This document shows positions 26,740 through 34,170 of a stretch of DNA of 64,000 nucleotides, piece after piece. The DNA is taken from positions 549,516-613,515 of the forward strand of contig NZ_BBZI01000008.1 in assembly GCF_008974245.1 (NCBI RefSeq). The letters are read 5' to 3'. Source of the stretch: Streptomyces abyssomicinicus. Lineage in GTDB: Bacteria; Actinomycetota; Actinomycetes; Streptomycetales; Streptomycetaceae. The notes under the pieces are model-generated. The model did no database searches. It was not told the DNA's origin and was given only the letters and a program-made list of their open reading frames with translations. The translations under genes were made by a program, and so were the position numbers. Numbering within the stretch: the first letter of the stretch is position 1; every line of letters starts with the position of its first letter.

Positions 26740-29033
26740 CCGCCAGGCCCAGCGCCTTCGGCTCCACCGCGCCCCGCAAGGACGCGAAGCTCAAGGTCAC
26801 CGGCGCCGCCCGGTACACCGCCGACGTCACCCTGCCCGGCATGCTCCACGCGAAGGTGCTGCGCAGCCCGCACGCCCACGCGCGGCTGGTGACCGTGGAC
26901 GCCCGCCGGGCGCGCGAGGTGCCCGGGGTGCACGCGGTGCTCACCCGGGACGACCTGGGCGGGCTCGACGCCGTCTTCGGGTACTTCATCAAGGACCAGC
27001 CGATCGTCGCCACCGACCGGGTGCGCCACGTCGGCGACCCGGTCGCGGCGGTGGCCGCGGAGAGCGAGGCGGCGGCGCTGGAGGCGCTGGCGCTGATCGA
27101 CGTCGAGTACGAGGTGCTGGACGCCGTCCCGGACGTCGACGCGGCCCTGGCCGAGGGCGCCGCGGAGCTGTTCCCCGGCGACAAGCCGCGCGGCGTCGTG
27201 CCCCCGTACGGCGCCGGCGCCTCCGCCGAGCTGTGGCCGCGGCCCAACGTCTGCTACGAGTTCCGCTACGAGACCGGGTCCGAGGACGTCTGGGAGCGCT
27301 GCGACCACGTCTTCGAGGACACCTTCGTCTTCTCCCGGATGAACCACTTCCACCTGGAGCCCTTCGTCACCGTCGCCGACGCGCGCGGCGACCGGATCGA
27401 GGTGTGGTCCTCCACCCAGAACCCGTTCCCGCTGCGCAAGGAGATCGCCCGGGTGTTCCGGGTGGAGGAGTCCTCGGTGCGGGTCAACGTGCCGTTCGTG
27501 GGGGGCGGTTTCGGCGCCAAGCACAACTGCAAGACCGAGCCGGTGGCGATCCTGCTGTCGAAGCTGACCGGGCGGCCGGTGCGCCACTGCCTGACCACCG
27601 AGGAGGGCTTCCTCACCCTCAGCCAGCACGCCGCGGTGCTGCGGGTGCGCACCGGCCTGCTGGCCGACGGCACGTTCCTCGCCCGGGAGAGCGAGGTGCT
27701 GCTCGACGCGGGTGCCTACACCGACGGCAGCCCGCTGGTCGCCGAGAAGGCCGGCTACCGCATACCCGGCCCCTACCGCTGGGAGCACGTCCGCTCCTCC
27801 TGTGCCTGCGTGATGACGTCGACGACGCCGGCCGGGCCGTTCCGCGGCTTCGGCGCGACCCAGGCGACCTGGGCGAGCGAGAGCCAGATCGACATGATCG
27901 CCCGGCGGCTCGGCATGGACCCCTACGACCTGCGGGTGAAGAACCTCAGGGCACTGGGCGAGCCGTTCATGCCGGGCGAGAGCGGCATCGACAGCGACCT
28001 GGTCGAGGGACTGGACCTGGTCGCCGCCGAACTCGGCTACCACGGACGCGGATCCGCGCCGAACCGCGGCATGGGACTGGCCATCGGCTTCAAGGACGGC
28101 GGCGGCGTCAACAAGCCCGCGCAGGCCCGGGTCAAGGTCAACGCCACCGGGCAGGTCTTCGTCTCCACCGGCGCGGTGGAGATCGGCCAGGGCATCTCCA
28201 CGGCGCTCTGCCTGGTCGCCGCCGAGGTGCTCGGAGTGCCGCCGGAGCGGGTCTCTTACGCGCCGGTCTCCACCGACACCTCGCCCTTCGACCAGGGCAC
28301 CAACGCCTCCTCCGGCATGACGGTCATGGGCCGCGCGGTGCAGCTCGCCGCCGAGCAGGCCCGCGACCGCGTCCTGGAGTTCGCCGCCGGGCACCTGGGC
28401 TGCGAGCCGGCCGACCTCGAACTCGCCGACTGGGGCGTGCGGCTGAAGGAGACGGTCCACCCGCTCCCGCCCATGGTCGCCGCCGTCTTCGGCGGCACCG
28501 GCTACGAGTTCAGCGGCGACGGCTTCTTCAAGGCGCCCAACTCCCACGAGGCCCCGCTGGAGGCGCCGTGCGTCTTCTGGGAGATCGGCTGGGCGGGCGC
28601 CGAGGTGGAGGTCGATCCGGAGACCGGCGCGGTGACGGTGCTGAAGCTGGTCGCCAGCGGTGACGTGGGGCGGGCGGCGAACAAGCTGGTGGTGCGCGGC
28701 CAGGAGGAGGGCGCCGCGCTGATGGGCTACGGGCAGGCGCTGTTCGAGGAGATGCGGTACGAGGACGGCGTCCTGGTCAACGGGGAGGCGCTCGACTACC
28801 GGGTGCCGATGGCCGAGGACCTGCCCGCCTCGTTCGTCTCCGTCTCCCAGGAACAGGGCCACGGGCCGGGCCCGTTCGGCTCCAAGGGGGCCGGCGAGGG
28901 CACGATGGTGCCGATCGCCGCCGCGATAGCGAACGCCGTGCAGGACGCCACCGGAGCCCGGGTCACCACCCTGCCGCTGACCCCGGAGCGGGTCTTCCGC
29001 GCGCTGCGGGAGGCCACCTCTCCGGCCGTCTGA
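26736..29033 (+). CDS. molybdenum hydroxylase, molybdopterin-binding large subunit
   Basis: Catalytic (L) subunit, 765 residues, hydroxylating a carbon next to N or a carbonyl with water-derived oxygen. The a/b hammerhead domain starts KLKVTGAARYTADVTLPGMLHAKVLRSP; cofactor-binding motifs are VGGGFGAKHN, PAGPFRGFGATQ, GQGISTALC, GTNASSGMTVMGR and GSKGAGEGT with the probable catalytic Glu. The subfamily cannot be assigned by eye: it is not an obvious xanthine or CO enzyme, and 4-hydroxybenzoyl-CoA reductase-, nicotinate- or isoquinoline-type substrates are all possible. The genes that follow point to an aromatic or N-heteroaromatic acid. Confidence 0.9.
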   Translation: MTARPSAFGSTAPRKDAKLKVTGAARYTADVTLPGMLHAKVLRSPHAHARLVTVDARRAREVPGVHAVLTRDDLGGLDAVFGYFIKDQPIVATDRVRHVGDPVAAVAAESEAAALEALALIDVEYEVLDAVPDVDAALAEGAAELFPGDKPRGVVPPYGAGASAELWPRPNVCYEFRYETGSEDVWERCDHVFEDTFVFSRMNHFHLEPFVTVADARGDRIEVWSSTQNPFPLRKEIARVFRVEESSVRVNVPFVGGGFGAKHNCKTEPVAILLSKLTGRPVRHCLTTEEGFLTLSQHAAVLRVRTGLLADGTFLARESEVLLDAGAYTDGSPLVAEKAGYRIPGPYRWEHVRSSCACVMTSTTPAGPFRGFGATQATWASESQIDMIARRLGMDPYDLRVKNLRALGEPFMPGESGIDSDLVEGLDLVAAELGYHGRGSAPNRGMGLAIGFKDGGGVNKPAQARVKVNATGQVFVSTGAVEIGQGISTALCLVAAEVLGVPPERVSYAPVSTDTSPFDQGTNASSGMTVMGRAVQLAAEQARDRVLEFAAGHLGCEPADLELADWGVRLKETVHPLPPMVAAVFGGTGYEFSGDGFFKAPNSHEAPLEAPCVFWEIGWAGAEVEVDPETGAVTVLKLVASGDVGRAANKLVVRGQEEGAALMGYGQALFEEMRYEDGVLVNGEALDYRVPMAEDLPASFVSVSQEQGHGPGPFGSKGAGEGTMVPIAAAIANAVQDATGARVTTLPLTPERVFRALREATSPAV

Positions 29034-29066
29034 CCCGCCGCCCACCTGGGCCGCGCTTCCTGGAGA

Positions 29067-29104
29067 CCGCCCCCGTCCCGGACCCGTCACCGGGCCGGGG
29101 GCGG
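29067..29104 (+). terminator. hairpin terminator of Mo-hydroxylase operon
   Basis: CCGCCCCCG and CCCGG arms pair with CCGGG and CGGGGGCGG around one mismatch and an 8-base loop, 33 bases after the large-subunit stop. Confidence 0.75.
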
Positions 29105-29181
29105 CTCCGGGCTGCCCGCGCGACGGCGGTCGGGCGGCTCCCGGAAGCGGCTTCGGCGCGTTGCGATTTCCTTCGAGTTAA

Positions 29182-29218
29182 TTCAGGCCCAAATCATTGA
29201 CCCCTTAGATAACCGGTT
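29182..29218 (+). promoter_or_regulatory. candidate regulator boxes upstream of the MFS importer
   Basis: TTCAGGC (29182-29188) and TTAGATAAC (29205-29213) repeat the two words found before the Mo-hydroxylase operon. The palindrome AACCGGTT (29211-29218) overlaps the second box. All lie 55-90 bases upstream of the importer start. Confidence 0.45.
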
Positions 29219-29271
29219 CTAGGGTCGCCGCATCCCTGCAGAAACTCCCGCTTGTTCGCGGAAGGATTCCC

Positions 29272-30642
29272 ATGACGACCGTGGCCACGAAAGAAGCGGT
29301 GGGCTCCGGCTCCATCGCCGCGAGACTCGAACGGCTGCCGCACTCGCGCTGGCACGTCAAGGTCCGCTTCCTGATCGGTGCCGTCACCTTCTTCGAGGCG
29401 TTCGACCAGCTGCTCGCCGCCTCCGCCCTGCCCGTCCTGACCGAGCACTGGAACCTGAGCACCGCCCAGGCCACCTTCGCGGTCACGGCCGCCTCCGTGG
29501 GCATGCTGCTGGGCGCGTTCGGCGCGGGCTGGCTCGGCGACCGGATCGGCCGGGTGCGCACGGTCGCCCTGGGCGTGCTGGTCACCGGTCTCGCCAGCAT
29601 CGCGGTGGCGGCGTCCGCCAACATCGAGATGTTCGCGCTGTTCCGCTTCGTCCAGGGCATCGGCATCGGCGGCGTGGTGCCGATCGCGGCCACCTACATC
29701 AACGAGATCGCCCGCTCGGACAGCCGCGGCAAGCTGGTCCTGCTCTACGAGCTGATCTTCCCGGCCGGCCTCTCCGCGGCCTCCCTGACCGCCGTCTGGG
29801 TCGTGCCCAACCTCGGCTGGCAGGCGATGTTCCTGATCGGCGGCCTGCCGGTGCTGCTCGCCCTGGTGCTGGTCCGCAAGGTGCCGGAGTCGCCGCGCTG
29901 GCTGGCCTCCCAGGGGCGCCTGGAGGAGGCCGAGCGGGTCATCTCCAGGATCGAGGAGGAGATCACCGCCTCGACCCGCGAGCCGCTGCCCGAGCCCTCC
30001 CTGGAGATCCCGGCCGAGGAGTCCCGGGGCCGCCTGCGGGAGATCTTCCAGGGCCGCTACCTGCGCCGCACCGCCGTCCTGTCGACGATGTGGTTCGTCG
30101 CCTACTACGTCAACCACGGCATCTCCACCTGGCTGCCGTCGCTGTACACCAAGCAGTTCGGCCTGGACCTCACCACGGCGCTGGTCTACTCGCTGATCAG
30201 CAACGCCACGGGCCTGATCGGCACGCTGATCGCCGCCCTGGTGGTCGACCGCATCGGCCGCAAGCCGCTGCTGCTCGCCGCGCTGATCGGCACCACGGCC
30301 GCGCTGGCCGCGCTCGCGGTGGCCGGCGCCACCTCCAGCGGCCAGGTCGCGCTGTTCGCCTCCTGCACCACCTTCTTCATCTTCGTGATCAACGCCTCGC
30401 TGTACCTGTACTCGCCGGAGCTGTACCCGACGCGCAACCGCGCCAAGGGCGCGGCGTTCGGCGGCGTCTGGAACCGCCTGGGCGTGATCCTCGGCCCCAT
30501 CACGGTCGGCGCGATCCTCGCCTCCGGGGCGGATCTGAGTGTGATCTTCATCCAGCTCGCGGTCGTCGCCGCGGTGGGCGCGATCGTCGCCTGCTTCGCG
30601 GTGGAGACCAAGGGCAGGACCCTGGAGGAGCTCAACTCCTGA
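29272..30642 (+). CDS. MFS transporter, aromatic acid/sugar porter type (12 TM)
   Basis: 456-residue inner-membrane symporter, probably importing the substrate of the catabolic island. The first helix has FFEAFDQ, an acidic pattern used by aromatic-acid:H+ symporters (AAHS); the loop motif GWLGDRIGRVRT, RFVQGIGIGGVVPIAATYINE, VPESPRWLASQGRLEEAERV and a second RIGRKPLL follow, with about 12 helices. ATG start with GGAAGGA upstream. It sits between the Mo-hydroxylase operon and a marR gene. Substrate is inferred from neighbours only. Confidence 0.9.
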   Translation: MTTVATKEAVGSGSIAARLERLPHSRWHVKVRFLIGAVTFFEAFDQLLAASALPVLTEHWNLSTAQATFAVTAASVGMLLGAFGAGWLGDRIGRVRTVALGVLVTGLASIAVAASANIEMFALFRFVQGIGIGGVVPIAATYINEIARSDSRGKLVLLYELIFPAGLSAASLTAVWVVPNLGWQAMFLIGGLPVLLALVLVRKVPESPRWLASQGRLEEAERVISRIEEEITASTREPLPEPSLEIPAEESRGRLREIFQGRYLRRTAVLSTMWFVAYYVNHGISTWLPSLYTKQFGLDLTTALVYSLISNATGLIGTLIAALVVDRIGRKPLLLAALIGTTAALAALAVAGATSSGQVALFASCTTFFIFVINASLYLYSPELYPTRNRAKGAAFGGVWNRLGVILGPITVGAILASGADLSVIFIQLAVVAAVGAIVACFAVETKGRTLEELNS

Positions 30643-30660
30643 TGCGGCCCAGGGCCGCGC

Positions 30661-30703
30661 CGAAGGGCCGGACGTCCCGTTCCACGGGACGTCCGGCCCT
30701 TCG
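30661..30703 (+). terminator. perfect 20-bp hairpin terminator
   Basis: Arms 30661-30680 and 30684-30703 pair perfectly (CGAAGGGCCGGACGTCCCGT with its complement) around a TCC loop, 18 bases after the importer stop. Confidence 0.9.
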
Positions 30704-30743
30704 TGCACCCCGGGCGTACCCTGCGAGTCCGTTAAGGGAGTAG

Positions 30744-30761
30744 TTTTTCACCGGTGAGAAA
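30744..30761 (+). promoter_or_regulatory. palindromic operator upstream of marR
   Basis: TCACCGGTGA (30748-30757) is perfect and is flanked by TTT and AAA in register, giving an 18-base near-palindrome 19 bases before the marR start. Probably the autoregulatory site of that MarR protein. Its ACCGGT core recurs in the AACCGGTT before the importer. Confidence 0.6.
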
Positions 30762-30779
30762 TACGGGGAGGAGACAGCT

Positions 30780-31304
30780 GTGACCGGCAGGGTTCAGGGC
30801 ACGGGTGCGGACGCCGTGTCGCGCGTCATCGAGGAGTGGCACCGCGAGCGGCCGGATCTCGACCCGTCGCCCATCGAGGTGCTGGGGCGGCTGCACCGCT
30901 CGTTCCTGCTGTACCAGACGCAGACCAGCAGGCCGGTCGCCGCGGCGGGGCTGTCCCTGGCCGGTTTCGACGTCCTCGCCGCCCTGCGGCGCTCCGGCGA
31001 GCCCTACCGTCTGACCGCCGGTGAGCTGGCCGCCGCCAGCCTGGTCTCCTCGGCCGGCGTCACGCTCCGTCTGGACCGGCTGGAGGGCGAGGGCCTGCTC
31101 GTCCGCGAACGCGACGCCAAGGACCGCCGCGTCGTCCACTGCCGCCTCACCCCGGCGGGCCTGCACCTGATCGACCGCCTCTTCGCCGAGCACCTCGACA
31201 ACGAGCGGCGCATGCTCGCGGCCCTCAAGCCCAAGGAGCGCACCCAGCTGGCGTCCCTCCTGGAGAAGCTGGAACGGTCCCTGTCGGACGCCCAGGAGCA
31301 GTGA
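30780..31304 (+). CDS. MarR family transcriptional regulator
   Basis: 174 residues with a winged helix: the HTH runs through YRLTAGELAAASLVSSAGVTLRLDRLEGEGLLVRERDAKDRRVVHCRLTPAG, containing the MarR wing signature DxRxxxxxLT in the form DAKDRRVVHCRLT. Dimerisation helices flank it. Such regulators usually respond to aromatic acids and repress catabolic or transport genes. GTG at 30780 with GGGGAGGAG upstream. Likely controls the importer and perhaps the whole island. Confidence 0.92.
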   Translation: MTGRVQGTGADAVSRVIEEWHRERPDLDPSPIEVLGRLHRSFLLYQTQTSRPVAAAGLSLAGFDVLAALRRSGEPYRLTAGELAAASLVSSAGVTLRLDRLEGEGLLVRERDAKDRRVVHCRLTPAGLHLIDRLFAEHLDNERRMLAALKPKERTQLASLLEKLERSLSDAQEQ

Positions 31305-31326
31305 GCGGCGCGCCCGCGGCGTAACG

Positions 31327-31790
31327 CGTGGCCGTAGGGCCCGGCGTACACATGGCCGTGCGGCCCGGCACCGCCGGCGCGCTCATGGCCCGAGGGCCCG
31401 GCCTCGGCAGCGCAGTCGGCCGTAGAACTCGGCGTACACATGGCCGTGCGGCCCGGCACCGGCGGCGCGCTCATGGCCCGAGGGCCCGGCCTCGGCAGCG
31501 CAGTCGGCCGTAGAACTCGGCGTACACATGGCTGTGCGGCCCGGCGCAGGCAGCGCGCTCATGCCCCCAGGTTCCGGCGTGGGCAGCGCAGTCCGACCGT
31601 AGGGCCCGGCGAACACATGGCCGTGCGCCCCCGGCGCAGGCAGCGCGCTCATGCCCCAAGGCCCGGCACCGGCGGCGTGCTCGAGGCCCCAGGCCCGGCA
31701 CCGGCAGTGCCGTTCGGCCCCAGGGCCCCGCACCGGCAGTGCCGTTCGGCCCCAGCGCCCGGCGTAGGCGGCGCGGTCCGGCCGTAGGGC
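31327..31790. repeat. 88-bp tandem repeat array, degenerating rightward
   Basis: The marker GTACACATGG recurs at 31346, 31434 and 31522 (88-bp period), then as GAACACATGG at 31611. Units also share GGCCGTAG, GCGCTCATGG and CCCGGC blocks. The first two to three units are nearly identical; those to the right are diverged into shorter CCGGCACCGGCAGTGCC-type units. Because 88 is not a multiple of 3, the array cannot encode one repeated peptide, and the frames across it are artefacts. It separates the convergent marR gene and catabolic operon. Confidence 0.8.
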
Positions 31791-31819
31791 CTGGCGCCGG
31801 TGTCACCGGTGCTCCGGAG

Positions 31820-31864
31820 ACCGAACGGCCCCCGAGGCCGCGCGGGCGGCTTCGGGGGCTCGGT
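31820..31864 (-). terminator. terminator of the eleven-gene catabolic operon
   Basis: CCCCCGAGGCCGC pairs with GCGGCTTCGGGGG (one G.U), extended by an outer ACCGA/TCGGT pair, 19 bases downstream of the Rieske gene stop. Confidence 0.8.
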
Positions 31865-31883
31865 GCGGCTCGCACGCGGACGG

Positions 31884-32951
31884 TCAGCCCGTCGTGAGGG
31901 CCTGGGCCTGGCGGGTGGCGTCGCTGCGGTAGAGGCGGCGGATGCGGACCACGCCGAGGTCGTGCTGGTAGAGGTTCTCGCCCACGTCGCCGTCGGCCGG
32001 CATGCCCTCCAGCATGACGCGGTCCTGCTCCAGCACCTCGTGGTGGCGCTCCTCCAGCGTCATCCGGTACAGGAAGCGCCAGGAGTCGCGCTCCCAGCCC
32101 TGGACCTTGCGGGTGCGCCAGTGGAAGACCGCGCACTCGGTGTCGGTGACCGGCACGACCATGCCGACGATGCCGAAGGCGCCGCCCGGCCCGGCGTAGG
32201 GCTGGTAGGGGATCTCCAGGTCGACCCAGTCGACGCCGGTGCGGCCGAACTCGACCCAGTCGAAGTTCACGCCCACCTGGTCGGTCTTCTCGAAGAAGAA
32301 GCCGCGCCCGGTCTCCCGGATGCGGAAGCGGGCCGACTTGGCGCCGCCCGCCATGGAGTGGGAGTGGCCGTGCAGGAAGGCCCCGTGCATGGGGTCGAGC
32401 ACGTTGTCGATGTAGAAGCGCCAGGGGGCGCCCCACTCGGCGTAGTTGAGGAAGTGTGCGGTGTCCGGGTCGCCCAGCCGGTCGGGCAGGACCAGCTCCG
32501 GCGGCTCGGGGTGCTGCTCGTCGCCCCAGTAGGCGAAGATCGCGCCGCAGTGCTCCTGCACCGGCAGCGAGCGCACCAGCTGCTTCCCCTCCAGGTTGCA
32601 GCCGGGCAGGCCGGGCACCGAGACGACGGTGCCGGTGCCGTCGACCTGGACGCCGTGGTAGAGGCAGGCGACCCGGTCGCCGAGGTGCTGGCCGAGGGAG
32701 AGCGGGGCGCTACGGTGCGGGCAGCGGTCGGCGATCATGTGCAGCTCGCCGGAGGGGCGGCGGAACAGCAGCCAGGGCTCGTTCCAGCGCGTCACGCGCT
32801 TCATGGAGCCGGCCGCGACCTGGTCGGAGGGCAGGACCGGGTACCACTGGTTGCGCAGACCGGTCGCGTGGATCCGCTCGGCCAGCTCCTCGACGGCGGG
32901 GTTCGCGCCCGTCGTGGTCGTCGTCACGGGGGTCGTCATGGTCGTCGTCAC
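31884..32951 (-). CDS. Rieske non-heme iron oxygenase, catalytic subunit
   Basis: 355 residues. Oxygenase that hydroxylates or demethylates an aromatic substrate. The Rieske [2Fe-2S] ligands are C77-x-H79 and C96-x2-H99 (CPHRSAPL...CLYHG). The mononuclear iron site is N183-x2-D186-x2-H189-x4-H194 (NVLDPMHGAFLHGH). Overall it looks like the one-component-alpha VanA/toluenesulfonate/phenoxybenzoate oxygenase group, which works with a VanB-type reductase; that partner is two genes upstream. GTG start overlapping the preceding stop (GTGA); ATG at 32939 is an alternative. Last gene of the operon. Confidence 0.92.
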   Translation of the reverse strand: MTTTMTTPVTTTTTGANPAVEELAERIHATGLRNQWYPVLPSDQVAAGSMKRVTRWNEPWLLFRRPSGELHMIADRCPHRSAPLSLGQHLGDRVACLYHGVQVDGTGTVVSVPGLPGCNLEGKQLVRSLPVQEHCGAIFAYWGDEQHPEPPELVLPDRLGDPDTAHFLNYAEWGAPWRFYIDNVLDPMHGAFLHGHSHSMAGGAKSARFRIRETGRGFFFEKTDQVGVNFDWVEFGRTGVDWVDLEIPYQPYAGPGGAFGIVGMVVPVTDTECAVFHWRTRKVQGWERDSWRFLYRMTLEERHHEVLEQDRVMLEGMPADGDVGENLYQHDLGVVRIRRLYRSDATRQAQALTTG

Positions 32952-33163
32952 GCTCCCAGTCGCTTCATCTCGGCCCGGAACGACTCCTCGGTCCAGGCGT
33001 TGCCGTCCGGCGGGTACACGCTGCTGCGGTTGAGGCCCGCGACGACGTCGGCGAGGTCGTGGCCGTGCCGGGCGTAGACCTCTTCGAGGGCGCCGGCGAG
33101 CTTGCGCTCGTAGTCGGTGGGTTCGTGGGTGCGGGTCTGGTGCACCACCACGTAACGGCTCAT
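32948..33163 (-). CDS. small recombinase-like helix-turn-helix protein
   Basis: 71 residues, MSRYVVVHQ then a helical stretch and LNRSSVYPPDGNAWTEESF. The last part resembles the C-terminal DNA-binding piece of large serine recombinases (LNxxGxxxPxGxxWTxxSV), and such products are annotated 'recombinase-like HTH domain-containing'. It is sandwiched between Rieske oxygenase and reductase and overlaps the oxygenase by 4 bases. It may be a small accessory subunit of the oxygenase rather than a DNA-binding protein. Function unknown. Confidence 0.75.
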   Translation of the reverse strand: MSRYVVVHQTRTHEPTDYERKLAGALEEVYARHGHDLADVVAGLNRSSVYPPDGNAWTEESFRAEMKRLGA

Positions 33164-33188
33164 GTTCTTCTCCGGTGAGGAAGGGGCG

Positions 33189-34157
33189 TCAGAGGTCGAG
33201 GACCAGGCGGGCGGAGGCGCAGCGCGAGACGCAGATCATCATCGAGGCGCCCGCGGCCTGTTCGTCGGAACTGAGCAGCATGTCCCGGTGGTCGGGCGTG
33301 CCGTCGAGGACGCGGGTCTCGCAGGTGCCGCAGATGCCGTCGCGGCAGGAGGTCTCCACGGCGACGCCGGCGTTCTCCAGGGCGTCGACGATGGACTCCT
33401 CGGGCCCGACGGTGACGGTGGCGCCGGAGCGGGCGCACTCGACCTCGAAGGTCTTCTCGCCGCCCTCCGGCGCGGGCGCCTTCACCGCGGCGAACCGCTC
33501 GACGCGCAGCCTGTCGCGCAGGCCGCGCTCCTCGCAGGCCGCCTCGATCGCGGCGAGCAGCGGCTCGGGGCCGCAGCAGTACACGAGGGCGTCCGGGTCG
33601 GCCTCGGCCTCGGCGAGGATGGCGGGCAGGTCGAGGTGGCCCTTCTCGTCCTGCGGGTGGACGACCACCGGGCCGCCCAGCGCGAGGAGTTCGGCCCCGA
33701 AGGCCATGGAGGAACGCGTCCGGCCGCCGTGCCACAGCTTCCAGCTCCGGCCGCGCGCGGTGGCCTCGCGGGCCTGGGCGAGGATCGGGGTGATGCCGAT
33801 GCCTCCGGCCACGAAGAGGTAGGACGGGGCGTCGTCCAGCGCGAAGTGGTTGCGCGGGCCCTTGACGGTGACCGTCTGTCCGGGGCGCAGCTTGGTGTGC
33901 ACGTGGGAAGAACCGCCGCGCGACGAGGGCTCCTTCAGCACACCGATCCGGTAGCGGCCGGTGTCGGCGGGGTCGCCGCACAGGCTGTACTGGCGGATCA
34001 GGCCGCCGAGGTGGACGTCGATGTGCGCGCCGGGGGTCCAGGCCGGCAGGGGCTTGCCCTCCGGGTGGACCAGGTCGACCGACAGGACATCGTCGGCCTC
34101 CCAGGTGGTCCGGTGCACGAGAAGGTCGATCCGCGTCTCCTGCGTCGTGTCGCTCAC
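33189..34157 (-). CDS. VanB/PDR-type oxidoreductase (FMN, NAD, [2Fe-2S])
   Basis: 322 residues. Electron supplier for the Rieske oxygenase. The FMN-binding strand RQYSLCGDP, NAD-binding GGIGITPIL and YCCGPEPLL precede a C-terminal plant-type ferredoxin with C271-x4-C276-x2-C279-x29-C309. The phthalate dioxygenase reductase-like order (flavin, NAD, Fe-S) is intact. Thirteen bases separate it from the ThDP gene upstream in the operon. Confidence 0.95.
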   Translation of the reverse strand: MSDTTQETRIDLLVHRTTWEADDVLSVDLVHPEGKPLPAWTPGAHIDVHLGGLIRQYSLCGDPADTGRYRIGVLKEPSSRGGSSHVHTKLRPGQTVTVKGPRNHFALDDAPSYLFVAGGIGITPILAQAREATARGRSWKLWHGGRTRSSMAFGAELLALGGPVVVHPQDEKGHLDLPAILAEAEADPDALVYCCGPEPLLAAIEAACEERGLRDRLRVERFAAVKAPAPEGGEKTFEVECARSGATVTVGPEESIVDALENAGVAVETSCRDGICGTCETRVLDGTPDHRDMLLSSDEQAAGASMMICVSRCASARLVLDL

Positions 34158-34170
34158 GGCCGTCCTCCTT

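Noticed and set aside
31328..31787. ORFs in the tandem repeat region
   Set aside because: They exist only because the GC-rich repeat lacks stops; the 88-bp period breaks the reading frame at each unit.
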